7,445 nucleotides of DNA from an uncultured Eubacteriales bacterium (GCA_900319655.1 ONPH01000122.1:1-7445); one strand, 5' to 3'; positions 1-5,956 are shown, numbered from the stretch's first letter. The notes: generated from the sequence alone by a model not told the origin. Made by a program: numbers and translations.

Positions 1-1071
1 ACCTGCTACTGTGTAGGTTGATGCAGCTACGGGCTCAGTTGTGGGCTCTTCTGTAGCAACGGGCTCGGTTGTGGGCTCTTCTGTAACTACGGGCTCTGTT
101 GTGGGTTCTTCTGTTACTACAGGCTCGGTTGTGGGCTCTTCAGTAACTACGGGCTCAGTTGTGGGCTCCTCGTCCGAAATGCCGAGAACCTCTCTAACGT
201 ACTCGGGAGCAGCGAGCTTGCCCTCTACCTCTTTCTCCTGATCGTTGATGTACATATAACGATAGAAGGGGCAGGGAACGCTTTTGTCGGTCTCGGGCTC
301 GCCTTTGATGTTGTCCTTGTTATCTGCAAGATACTGGTCGTAAACTTCCTGGGGAGTAACCTTAAGAGCCTCGCAAAGCTTCATGTTATTCTCGTACTGG
401 AAGCACGGGTTGTTTTTGGGGTTGGTAAGGTACTGCTTAAGAGAGTTTGAAAGCTGCTGAGCGTGGGGCTGGTTTGCCGGGAAGTAACCGGGCATAAGAG
501 CGCCGAGTGAAGAAATAGTAGCCTTCGGTCCGTAAGGATCTGACATACCTTCCCAAGTAGCATAGTGGTCTCTCTTATTAGAGTCCGCAGCGTTCTCACG
601 GTCAACCACGCCGTTGAACGGAGTAACAATTACCGTATGACCGATGCATTCGGTTGTGAGGTTGAGGTCGCAGGTCTGGTTCTGTCCTGCGGCACCGGTT
701 GAGAAGATGATACCGTAGTCAGCGCCGTCCTCGATGGGTCCCTTGTCTGCGATACTGTTAAGATCGAAGTAGTACAGGGTTGGGTCATCTTTGACAAAAT
801 AGCACTGTGTAGTTCTTGTCTTCCATCCTAACGCATAGGGCTTAGAGTTACCGTAGATAGCGTAAGCATAGCAAAAAACACTACCTTTGCCGCTTCTGGG
901 GTCATTCTTTAATCCCTTGTGCGTCCAGACACTTTCGTCAGGAAAACGGAAATAAACGCGTTGTTCGCCGCCTTCGCCGGCGCTAACGGGGAACACAGCG
1001 ATTCCTGCAAATGTGGAAACTGTGAGCATTACCGCGAGCAACAAGCTGACGAACTTTGTTGACTTTTTCAT
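1..1071 (-). CDS. Secreted protein with Thr/Glu/Pro repeat linker (C-terminus outside window)
   Basis: The frame is open from an ATG at 1071 to the window edge, giving 357 residues with no stop, so the gene is partial at its 3' end. Residues 1-31 are a signal peptide: basic MKKSTK, a hydrophobic core, then VSA before GEGG, so the product is exported. Residues 36-175 form a Cys-containing, aromatic-rich domain (QRVYFRFP, VFCYAYAIY, LYYFDL, YGIIFS; Cys67, 90, 134, 142), followed by a Pro/Asn-rich stretch with Cys223, 233 and 267. Residues 301-347 are a period-10 linker of type EEPTTEPVVT. The last residues, STYTVAG, look like the start of a further domain. The first domain resembles modules I recall from uncharacterised ruminococcal secreted proteins, perhaps related to starch-binding CBM26 modules; this is memory, not a search. 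AGGAGG at 1082-1087, 10 bases upstream, fixes the start. The gene is divergent from glyS. Coding status is sure; the binding role is a guess. Confidence 0.88.
   Translation of the reverse strand, partial: MKKSTKFVSLLLAVMLTVSTFAGIAVFPVSAGEGGEQRVYFRFPDESVWTHKGLKNDPRSGKGSVFCYAYAIYGNSKPYALGWKTRTTQCYFVKDDPTLYYFDLNSIADKGPIEDGADYGIIFSTGAAGQNQTCDLNLTTECIGHTVIVTPFNGVVDRENAADSNKRDHYATWEGMSDPYGPKATISSLGALMPGYFPANQPHAQQLSNSLKQYLTNPKNNPCFQYENNMKLCEALKVTPQEVYDQYLADNKDNIKGEPETDKSVPCPFYRYMYINDQEKEVEGKLAAPEYVREVLGISDEEPTTEPVVTEEPTTEPVVTEEPTTEPVVTEEPTTEPVATEEPTTEPVAASTYTVAG
31..170 (-). repeat. 30-bp in-frame tandem repeat coding the EEPTTEPVVT linker
   Basis: A 30-base unit recurs at 31, 61, 91 and 121, with a partial fifth unit from 151. 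Copies differ at a few mostly silent or mild positions (for example a VAT variant at 52-60). It lies in frame in the secreted protein and encodes a Pro/Thr/Glu-rich, probably extended, extracellular linker between domains. Copy number of such repeats can change by slippage or recombination, and short-read assemblies may collapse them. Confidence 0.93.
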
Positions 1072-1081
1072 TTCGAATAGT

Positions 1082-1148
1082 CCTCCTTTTCTTAAATAAC
1101 TCATATTTTGAGTAATTACATTATATATCAAAAATTACAGCATTACAA
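1082..1148 (-). promoter_or_regulatory. Promoter and ribosome site of the secreted-protein gene
   Basis: On the minus strand, TTGTAA (1143-1148) and a perfect TATAAT (1120-1125) are 17 bases apart, which fits a housekeeping sigma-A promoter with a start near 1113. A short inverted repeat, ACTCA and TGAGT around a 5-base loop (1099-1113), lies at the predicted transcription start and could be a small operator or a 5' hairpin. AGGAGG at 1082-1087 follows. The hexamers were read by eye. Confidence 0.65.
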
Positions 1149-1247
1149 GTCTTTTTTAGAAATATTGTAATGTTTTTTTAGGAAAATAACGTTATTATTA
1201 ACAAAAGTATTTCTTTCCGTTTTGTCATTTTGCCTCGGAGATATTGC

Positions 1248-1335
1248 CGGTAAATTATTAAAGCGACGGCAAACAGGGCGTTTACCGCATAAACACGGCG
1301 CTTTGGGCAAATAAGGCTTGACAACGGCGCGTTTT
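1248..1335. repeat. Small inverted and direct repeats upstream of the glyS promoter
   Basis: This is the central part of the gene-free spacer between the two divergent genes. CGGTAAA (1248-1254) is complementary to TTTACCG (1281-1287). A related CGGCAAAC (1266-1273) could pair imperfectly with the same right arm. ACGGCGC occurs at 1295-1301 and again at 1324-1330, the second copy just after the glyS -35 box. These could be regulator sites or chance. I see no T-box, riboswitch or small gene here. Confidence 0.3.
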
Positions 1336-1381
1336 GAATGTAAAATTTCTATTGTATACTATTTAAATATAGAAACGAGGT
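1318..1381 (+). promoter_or_regulatory. glyS promoter and ribosome site
   Basis: A perfect TTGACA (1318-1323) is followed after exactly 17 bases by TAAAAT (1341-1346), a strong sigma-A type promoter. A second -10-like TATACT lies at 1355-1360. The leader is only about 35 bases, ending in ACGAGGT (1375-1381), 6 bases before the ATG. The short leader leaves no room for a glycine T-box, which controls many Bacillota aminoacyl-tRNA synthetase genes, so this copy is probably not T-box regulated. Confidence 0.78.
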
Positions 1382-1387
1382 ACGTTT

Positions 1388-2764
1388 ATGGAGAACTCCA
1401 AAAAGACAATGGAAAAAATCGTTGCGCTCTGCAAGGGCAGAGGCTTTGTATATCCCGGCTCTGAGATTTACGGCGGACTCGCCAATACCTGGGATTACGG
1501 TCCGCTCGGTATGGCGCTTAAAAACAACATCAAGCAGGCTTGGCTTAAAAAGTTTGTGCAGGAGAACAAGTACAACGTTGGTCTTGACTCCGCAATTCTT
1601 ATGAACCCCCAGACCTGGATCGCCTCGGGACATCTGGGCGGATTTTCCGATCCGCTGATGGACTGCAAGGAGTGCAAAACCCGTCACCGCGCCGACAATC
1701 TTATCGAGGACTTTGACGGCACAAGCGTTGCAGGCTGGACAAATCAGCAGATGACCGACTATATTAATGAAAAGCAGATTCCCTGCCCCAACTGCGGAAA
1801 GCACAACTTTACTGACATCCGCCAGTTTAACCTGATGTTTAAGACCTTCCAGGGCGTTACCGAGGACACCAAAAACGAGCTGTACCTCCGCCCCGAGACC
1901 GCGCAGGGTATTTTTGTAAACTTCCAGAATATTCAGAGAACCACACGTAAAAAAGTTCCGTTCGGCGTTGCGCAGATTGGTAAATCGTTCAGAAACGAGA
2001 TTACTCCCGGCAACTTCATCTTCCGTGTGCGCGAATTTGAGCAGATGGAGCTTGAGTTCTTCTGCAAGCCCGACACCGATTTGGAGTGGTTCGATTACTG
2101 GAGAAGCTTCTGCCGCGACTTCCTCTATTCGCTCGGAATTAAAGAGGAGAACCTCAGACTCCGCGACCACGAAAAGGAGGAGCTCAGCTTCTACTCCAAG
2201 GCGACTACCGACTTTGAGTACCTCTTCCCCTTCGGCTGGGGCGAGCTTTGGGGTATTGCCGACAGAACCGACTACGACCTCACCCAGCACAGCAAGACCT
2301 GCGGTAAGGACCTCGATTACTTTGACCCGACCACAAACGAGAGATATATTCCCTACGTTATCGAGCCTTCGCTCGGCGTAGAGAGACTTTTCCTCTCGAT
2401 CGTTGTTGAGGCTTATGACGAGGAGCAGATCGACGAGAAGGATTCGCGCGTTGTTATGCGCTTCCACCCGGCTCTTGCTCCGTTTAAGGCAGCGGTGCTT
2501 CCGCTCTCTAAGAAGCTCAGCGACAAGGCTGCCGAGGTTCAGGAAATGCTCGCCAAGGACTTTATGGTTGACTTTGACGAGACAGGCTCAATCGGCAAGC
2601 GTTACCGCCGTCAGGATGAAATCGGCACGCCGTTCTGCGTTACCTACGACTTTGAGTCGGTTGACGACGGCTGCGTAACCGTCCGCGACCGAGACACAAT
2701 GCAGCAGGAGCGCGTTAAGATTGAAGAACTCAGCGCGTATATTGCGGAGAAGGTAAAATATTAA
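1388..2764 (+). CDS. glyS: Glycyl-tRNA synthetase, dimeric single-chain type
   Basis: The 458-residue enzyme is a cytosolic class II aminoacyl-tRNA synthetase that joins glycine to tRNA-Gly using ATP. It is the single-chain alpha2 (eukaryote/archaeal-like) form, not the bacterial alpha2beta2 glyQ/glyS pair, and about 460 residues is normal for it. The N-terminal region carries [20 protein letters not shown] (residues 20-39). An inserted segment has two Cys-x2-Cys pairs (Cys93/96 and Cys133/136) that look like a zinc ribbon. Class II motif 2 lies at about residues 197-225 ([10 protein letters not shown], then [14 protein letters not shown]), and motif 3 at 323-335 (EPSLGVERL). Residues from about 360 form the anticodon-binding domain, including [20 protein letters not shown]. 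The start is fixed by ACGAGGT 6 bases upstream and a promoter behind it. It is monocistronic and convergent with the patatin gene, with a terminator at 2946-2974. Nothing in it appears damaged. Confidence 0.97.
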   Translation: MENSKKTMEKIVALCKGRGFVYPGSEIYGGLANTWDYGPLGMALKNNIKQAWLKKFVQENKYNVGLDSAILMNPQTWIASGHLGGFSDPLMDCKECKTRHRADNLIEDFDGTSVAGWTNQQMTDYINEKQIPCPNCGKHNFTDIRQFNLMFKTFQGVTEDTKNELYLRPETAQGIFVNFQNIQRTTRKKVPFGVAQIGKSFRNEITPGNFIFRVREFEQMELEFFCKPDTDLEWFDYWRSFCRDFLYSLGIKEENLRLRDHEKEELSFYSKATTDFEYLFPFGWGELWGIADRTDYDLTQHSKTCGKDLDYFDPTTNERYIPYVIEPSLGVERLFLSIVVEAYDEEQIDEKDSRVVMRFHPALAPFKAAVLPLSKKLSDKAAEVQEMLAKDFMVDFDETGSIGKRYRRQDEIGTPFCVTYDFESVDDGCVTVRDRDTMQQERVKIEELSAYIAEKVKY

Positions 2765-2792
2765 TTGAAAATTGATAATTGATAATGGAAAA
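2765..2792 (+). repeat. Heptamer AT-rich tandem repeat after the glyS stop codon
   Basis: Directly after the TAA (2762-2764) come four 7-base units: TTGAAAA, TTGATAA, TTGATAA and TGGAAAA. Two are identical and the outer two are degenerate. Similar 7-base-period repeats start at or just after the stops of the patatin gene and glgB. The role is unknown; it could be slippage-prone 3' UTR filler or the edge of a dispersed repeat. Confidence 0.75.
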
Positions 2793-2793
2793 T

Positions 2794-2845
2794 TTCGGTC
2801 GGGAACATAAGCCGGTTTTATTTGATAAACCGATTCCCGAATGAA
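2794..2845. repeat. Interrupted palindrome downstream of glyS
   Basis: Three nested pairs can fold. TCGGGAA (2799-2805) pairs with TTCCCGA (2834-2840), CGGTTT (2813-2818) pairs with AAACCG (2827-2832), and an outer TTC/GAA pair (2794-2796 with 2843-2845) lies beyond a 2-by-2 mismatch. The inner and outer stems are separated by an asymmetric bulge (CATAAGC against a single A). No T-run follows on either strand, so it is not a standard terminator. It may be a 3' UTR structure or a remnant of a dispersed palindromic repeat. Confidence 0.5.
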
Positions 2846-2883
2846 TCAATATTATGCGGAATTTTAATTTGCACGCCATTTTT

Positions 2884-2926
2884 AAGCCTCCCCCGAAACT
2901 CAATATTTGAGTGTCGGGGGAGGCTT
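2884..2926. repeat. Long near-perfect hairpin, GC-rich base, 3-base loop
   Basis: The arms 2884-2903 and 2907-2926 pair over 19 of 20 positions (one A/G mismatch at 2897/2913) around a TAT loop: AAGCCTCCCCCGA against TCGGGGGAGGCTT, with an inner ACTCAA/TTGAGT. It could help end glyS transcription, but only three Ts follow on the plus strand and none on the minus. Its right end shares 16 bases with 5930-5945, which suggests a dispersed repeat rather than a simple terminator. Confidence 0.7.
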
Positions 2927-2945
2927 TAAATGTACTTTAATAGTA

Positions 2946-2974
2946 ATGCCTGCTTCATTCAAGCAGGCATTTTT
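2946..2974 (+). terminator. Intrinsic terminator of glyS
   Basis: ATGCCTGCTT (2946-2955) pairs perfectly with AAGCAGGCAT (2961-2970) around the loop CATTC, followed by a T-run at 2970-2974 on the plus strand. This is a strong rho-independent terminator in the glyS direction. On the minus strand the stem is followed only by TACTATTAAA, so it would act weakly, if at all, for the convergent patatin transcript. Confidence 0.85.
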
Positions 2975-2992
2975 CCTTATTACTTATTACTT
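2972..2992 (-). repeat. Heptamer AT-rich tandem repeat at the patatin stop codon
   Basis: Read on the minus strand: AAGTAAT (2992-2986), AAGTAAT (2985-2979), AAGGAAA (2978-2972). The first unit contains the last Lys codon and the TAA stop (2987-2989). It has the same 7-base period and position as the repeats after glyS and glgB. It also overlaps the T-run side of the glyS terminator. Confidence 0.65.
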
Positions 2993-3854
2993 AAACAACC
3001 TTACCAGCTCGTCCTTATGCTCCATAACGCAGTCGTAGCCCTCCTGGATTGTGAGGGAGAAGTTTTCCATTGAGAAAATCGCAGTGTTGCTGTTTTTTAT
3101 CTGCACGCAGTAGTCCGCCAGCTTCATCGACTCTCGCGTTTTGTCGATTGAATAGAGGTCAAGCGCTCTCCACACGACCTTCATCAGTCCGTCAAGTCCG
3201 GTTTCGGGCTTATACGCCGAGACGTCGAAGCCGATTGCGAGCACCTTGCCGACGCCCATATCCTTTAGCACCTGAACCGGCAGGTTGTCCTTTGAGCCGC
3301 CGTCGATAAAGTTGTAGCCCTTATAATTGCAGGTGGTGTAAATTCCCGGGAAGGTCATACTCGCCCTGACCGCGAGCTCAAGCGGAGCGCCGCTCCCGAT
3401 GGATGTCCTCTTTTTCGGTCGTGAAAATGCACTCGTCCATGGTGTAGGTGTCGTTTGTGCAAATTGAGAGGTTAACCGGCAGATTTTCAAAGCCGATTAT
3501 GCCCTTTGAATCCATCGCCTCGCGGATTACGTTCGAGATTACCTCGCCGTCCTTAAGTCCGTCCTTGTCGGTCTTTTTGTTAAATTTAAGCGTGGCAAGC
3601 TGGGTGACAATCGGAATCGGGCTGAAGTCCGACAGAACCTCCCAGTAACGCTCGGCAAAGTCGGTCATCTCCCTCGCGTTACAGCCCATGGCAACAAGCG
3701 CCGCCATAGCAGAGCCCGAGCTTGTGCCAGAGACATACTGCGGAAACAGTCCGAGCTCGTGCAAAGCCCTGACCGCTCCGATATGGGCGATTCCTTGCAG
3801 GCCGCCTCCCGAAAAGGCAACGCCGACGGCATTTTTTCTGTCAGATTTATCCAT
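2987..3854 (-). pseudogene. Patatin-like phospholipase, frame broken by one extra base
   Basis: Patatin-like proteins hydrolyse acyl esters of lipids with a Ser-Asp dyad. The first frame (ATG 3854 to TGA 3378) gives 158 residues with the oxyanion loop FSGGGLQG (14-21) and nucleophile elbow GTSSG (Ser45). The family sequence then continues in another frame ending at 2987, with APLELAVRASMTFPGIY and the catalytic Asp in FIDGG (Asp codon 3302-3304). The span is 868 bases, one more than a multiple of three; removing one base would give about 288 residues, normal for short bacterial patatins. A run of five Ts (3411-3415) is the likeliest site. The enzyme is intact apart from this, so it may be an assembly error, a recent mutation or a phase switch. 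As it stands the first product lacks the Asp. It lies 10 bases after the glycosyltransferase stop, with a GGGGGAAG ribosome site overlapping that junction, so the two are co-transcribed and probably translationally coupled. Confidence 0.85.
3378..3425 (-). other. Frameshift interval in the patatin gene
   Basis: Family-like sequence in frame 1 ends near FTTEK. In the frame one base later it resumes at about IGSGAPLEL. Frame 1 meets TGA at 3378-3380, so the extra base lies between roughly 3381 and 3425. The five-T run 3411-3415 (AAAAA in the sense direction) is the best candidate; with four As the join would read TEKRTSIGSG. The shift needed is +1 (or -2), which does not match the usual A AAA AAG type of -1 programmed slippage. 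Confidence 0.75.
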
Positions 3855-3864
3855 AACTTCCCCC

Positions 3865-5580
3865 TTATTTGTAGAACCTGTAAACGTTACAATAGGATTC
3901 TGTCTCTACAAAATAGTCGTACCAGTTATAAAATTCGTCAAAGCTGTAGTCGGCCTGAATCAGCTCAGCGTTTTTAAACTGAGTGTTCTGCTTGATATAG
4001 TCAATCACCTTTTGCTTGTCCGCAAGGCGCGAGATATATACCGTAACCTCGTCGAGCGATTTAAGCTCGGAATCCTTTGAAATCCGCGTAATGCTGTCGG
4101 CCTTTGTCTGGTCAAAGTTGCCGGTGTTCATATAAGCGTCGGCAAAGGCGGTGATTTTTCCGTTGGTAATTACTCCGCGCTTAGTTGCGAAGTCCTCAAG
4201 CTCCGCACCGAGAGTCGGAGACATATCCGAGGTCTGAACAATCATGGTGTCGTCATAGAGCATAAACTTGTCAATGCACTTGTTCCATTCGAGCATATCC
4301 GTGCCGACAAACAGGCAGTTTTTCGTCTGCGGATTGTTGAGGCTTGTCTTGCCGTAGAGGTAGTACGGAGTTACAAACACAAAGCCGAGAGCGCTTGCAA
4401 GCATCACGATGACCGGGAGAATCACCCTGACCTTGCTGTTGTTGAAAAGGCTGAAAATTCTGATGAACGCGAAGATGTACATCATCGAAATCAGCGGAAG
4501 CGCCGCCATAACGTATCGGTCGCTGTTGAACGGCGAGAGCATGGCGATTATGAAGAAGTACGCCGGCCCCGGAACAACAACAAAGAGCGATTTGGGCGGA
4601 AGCTTGCGTTTCTTTACAAAGCGGAAGAAAATTCCGAAGCCGATTGCCAAAAGCGTGCAAAGTCCGAGCAGCCAAGCCTGACCGAGGAACAAATCCTTTG
4701 CCAAAATCTGAACGTAAGTGCCGAGCTTGTACGCAAAATATGTCACAATCGTGATAGCGTCAATCGAGATATTCAGCGAACCGAGTCCGCGGTTGCCGCC
4801 GAGCACGTTTTCTATTATAAAGGGATAGACAATCAGCGCGATTGCCGCGCCGATAAAGGCGGTTATTATATATAGTATAAGCGACTTTGCGTTTTTGCGC
4901 TTGATTTGCAAAATCAGGAACACAAGTCCGGTTAGTCCGGCGCACATTATGAAGTAGTACTGCGTTAAAATTCCGAGGATTACGATCGGCAAAAGCGGTA
5001 TGAATTCGAAGAATTTGACATACCTGCCGCGGTCGAAAAGCTTGATTGTCAGGTAGATAAACGCCAGCACAAACATTGTGAGGGTGGCGTACATTCTCAG
5101 GTAAATCGTCGTGGTAATGCACGCTATGCTGAACGCATACCCCCCTGTCGCGATGAGCGCGTAGAGGTTGTTGTCCGTGACGCGCTTGCCGATATTGAAC
5201 AGCAAAATCAGCGAAATCGTCATCATCACCAGGTTGACGGCGTAGGCGAGCCACTTGTTGAACATATTTGGGAACAACGAGCAGACCGTGTGCACCAGCG
5301 CGTAATAAAACGGCGGATGCGATGCGTCGATAATCTGGTTTTGATAAACCTGCGCGTAATCAAAGAGGTGCGGCTCGGTCGCGGCGAGGTATTCGTTAAA
5401 GTCCTCGGGCGAGTTCCAGCCCTCGGTATTGAGCTGTTTTGAGGAGTTAGCGAGGTTGTAGGTCAACAGCTCGTCCTCGTGATAGCCCTGCTTTGTGAAC
5501 ATAAAAGCCGTGCTGATACCCAGGCTGATTATTATAATCAGCGCTAAAATAATGTTGGCAGTTTTGTTGCTTAGCTTCAT
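3865..5580 (-). CDS. GT-C-type integral membrane glycosyltransferase (GT39/ArnT-like)
   Basis: The 571-residue polytopic membrane protein is predicted to move a sugar from a polyprenyl-phosphate donor to an acceptor on the outer face of the membrane. Residues 8-28 are the first membrane helix, followed by a large external loop with HEDE (34-37), where GT-C enzymes place their catalytic acidic pair, and HPPFYY (88-93). About ten further hydrophobic segments follow to about 405, with LRMYAT (161-166) and SDRYVMAALPL (353-363), both typical of the GT39/PMT/ArnT superfamily. Residues 406-571 form a soluble, probably external C-terminal domain of unknown role. A longer frame starts at 5694, but the promoter lies inside that extension, and AGAGGAAG (5586-5593) is correctly placed for the ATG at 5580. 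It is the first gene of an operon with the patatin gene. Acceptor and sugar cannot be read from the sequence. The GT-C assignment is good; the subfamily is uncertain. Confidence 0.85.
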   Translation of the reverse strand: MKLSNKTANIILALIIIISLGISTAFMFTKQGYHEDELLTYNLANSSKQLNTEGWNSPEDFNEYLAATEPHLFDYAQVYQNQIIDASHPPFYYALVHTVCSLFPNMFNKWLAYAVNLVMMTISLILLFNIGKRVTDNNLYALIATGGYAFSIACITTTIYLRMYATLTMFVLAFIYLTIKLFDRGRYVKFFEFIPLLPIVILGILTQYYFIMCAGLTGLVFLILQIKRKNAKSLILYIITAFIGAAIALIVYPFIIENVLGGNRGLGSLNISIDAITIVTYFAYKLGTYVQILAKDLFLGQAWLLGLCTLLAIGFGIFFRFVKKRKLPPKSLFVVVPGPAYFFIIAMLSPFNSDRYVMAALPLISMMYIFAFIRIFSLFNNSKVRVILPVIVMLASALGFVFVTPYYLYGKTSLNNPQTKNCLFVGTDMLEWNKCIDKFMLYDDTMIVQTSDMSPTLGAELEDFATKRGVITNGKITAFADAYMNTGNFDQTKADSITRISKDSELKSLDEVTVYISRLADKQKVIDYIKQNTQFKNAELIQADYSFDEFYNWYDYFVETESYCNVYRFYK

Positions 5581-5585
5581 AATAT

Positions 5586-5646
5586 CTTCCTCTACCGCAG
5601 TGTATTGTACTGTTTTAAATATAGCAGTGCGCCGTCGCGATGTCAA
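5586..5646 (-). promoter_or_regulatory. Promoter and ribosome site of the glycosyltransferase-patatin operon
   Basis: On the minus strand a perfect TTGACA (5641-5646) and TATATT (5618-5623) are separated by exactly 17 bases. AGAGGAAG (5586-5593) follows, 5 bases before the ATG at 5580. The predicted start near 5611 lies downstream of the alternative ATG at 5694, so that ATG would not be on this mRNA. The 202-bp repeat element begins 55 bases upstream of the -35 box. Confidence 0.78.
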
Positions 5647-5700
5647 GATTAATCGGTAAAAAAATGACTTCATTTGCTTTTTTTGCAGGGGCAAGTTTCC

Positions 5701-5723
5701 GTTAGGGCAATGTTGTCAACTTA
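5701..5723 (+). repeat. Left terminal inverted repeat of the 202-bp element
   Basis: It is complementary to 5880-5902 with two mismatches (positions 8 and 12 of 23). The similarity may extend outward, since TTTCC just outside on the left resembles TTCCCC outside the right repeat when read in the same sense. Confidence 0.85.
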
Positions 5724-5730
5724 GTTTTTT

Positions 5731-5756
5731 GTAGGGGCGGACTGAAATGTCCGCCC
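5731..5756 (+). repeat. REP-like hairpin unit 1
   Basis: The tetranucleotide GTAG (5731-5734) is followed by an 8-bp stem, GGGCGGAC (5735-5742) with GTCCGCCC (5749-5756), around the 6-base loop TGAAAT, then GCGAGA. A 5' GTAG next to a hairpin is the hallmark of REP sequences acted on by RAYT (REP-associated tyrosine transposase) proteins. Unit 2 on the other strand has the same architecture. Confidence 0.8.
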
Positions 5757-5823
5757 GCGAGAACCTTACGTTTGTTCACGCTGAAAAACTTGATAGGACA
5801 TAAAACTTAAATTGAACGCTCTC

Positions 5824-5849
5824 GGGAGCACACATAGGTGCTCCCCTAC
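5824..5849 (-). repeat. REP-like hairpin unit 2, inverted relative to unit 1
   Basis: Read on the minus strand: GTAG (5849-5846), stem GGGAGCAC with GTGCTCCC around the 6-base loop CTATGT, then GAGAG. The arm length, loop length, leading GTAG and trailing GAGA match unit 1, but three stem bases differ and each difference is compensated on the other arm. The 67-base spacer between units and the inverted arrangement are those of a REPIN. Confidence 0.8.
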
Positions 5850-5879
5850 AATGTCAAGGATAAGTATGCAATAATCTCT

Positions 5880-5902
5880 TAAGTTGACAATATTTCCCTA
5901 AC
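5880..5902 (-). repeat. Right terminal inverted repeat of the 202-bp element
   Basis: This is the partner of 5701-5723, ending in CCCTAAC on the plus strand. It is immediately followed by a 12-base perfect palindrome, GGGGAATTCCCC (5904-5915). Confidence 0.85.
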
Positions 5903-5929
5903 AGGGGAATTCCCCGAAAACAAGCGTTG

Positions 5930-5945
5930 GGGGGAGGCTTTAAAT
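5930..5945 (+). repeat. Second copy of the GGGGGAGGCTTTAAAT end sequence
   Basis: These 16 bases are identical to 2916-2931, the right end of the long hairpin downstream of glyS. The preceding bases are also related: CCCCGAAA occurs at 5912-5919 and at 2891-2898. Here the left arm AAGCCTCC is missing, so this may be a decayed or truncated copy of the same hairpin element. Confidence 0.6.
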
Positions 5946-5956
5946 CTGTGTTCTGC

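Larger units (their letters stand above)
5701..5902. mobile_element. 202-bp MITE/REPIN-like element with two inverted REP-like hairpins
   Basis: The ends are 23-base terminal inverted repeats (5701-5723 and 5880-5902) matching at 21 positions, starting GTTAGGG and ending TTGTCAACTTA. Inside are two head-to-head hairpins (5731-5756 and 5824-5849), each led by GTAG. No open reading frame of useful size is present, so any movement would need a transposase supplied elsewhere. Both inverted repeats carry an outward-facing TTGACA (5714-5719 minus, 5884-5889 plus) but no -10 box at the right distance. There is no clean target duplication; AGGGG with similar following bases flanks both sides (5687-5700 and 5903-5915) as a degenerate candidate. 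The structure is seen directly; mobility is inferred. Confidence 0.75.

Noticed and set aside
31..170. 30-base direct repeats that could suggest a CRISPR array
   Set aside because: The repeats are contiguous with no spacers, and lie in frame in a secreted protein where they encode a Thr/Glu/Pro linker.
1318..1387. T-box leader upstream of glyS
   Set aside because: The leader from the predicted transcription start is only about 35 bases, with no specifier hairpin, T-box sequence or antiterminator.
1349..2467. A 372-codon open frame on the strand opposite glyS
   Set aside because: It lies almost wholly antisense to a clear glyS, its product looks compositionally odd and matches no family I recognise, and it has no ribosome site. 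Codon bias of glyS explains the lack of stops.
3378..3425. Programmed -1 ribosomal frameshift in the patatin gene at the A-run
   Set aside because: The downstream frame needs a +1 (or -2) shift. A -1 slip on the A-run would enter the wrong frame.
4271..5254. Other open frames within the glycosyltransferase gene on both strands
   Set aside because: They overlap a full-length membrane protein with conserved GT-C motifs, and their products are Arg/His/Gln-rich with no recognisable domains.
5714..5889. Outward-facing promoters in the element's inverted repeats
   Set aside because: Each repeat has a TTGACA, but the sequences 17 bases downstream on either side are not -10-like, so no complete promoter is supported.
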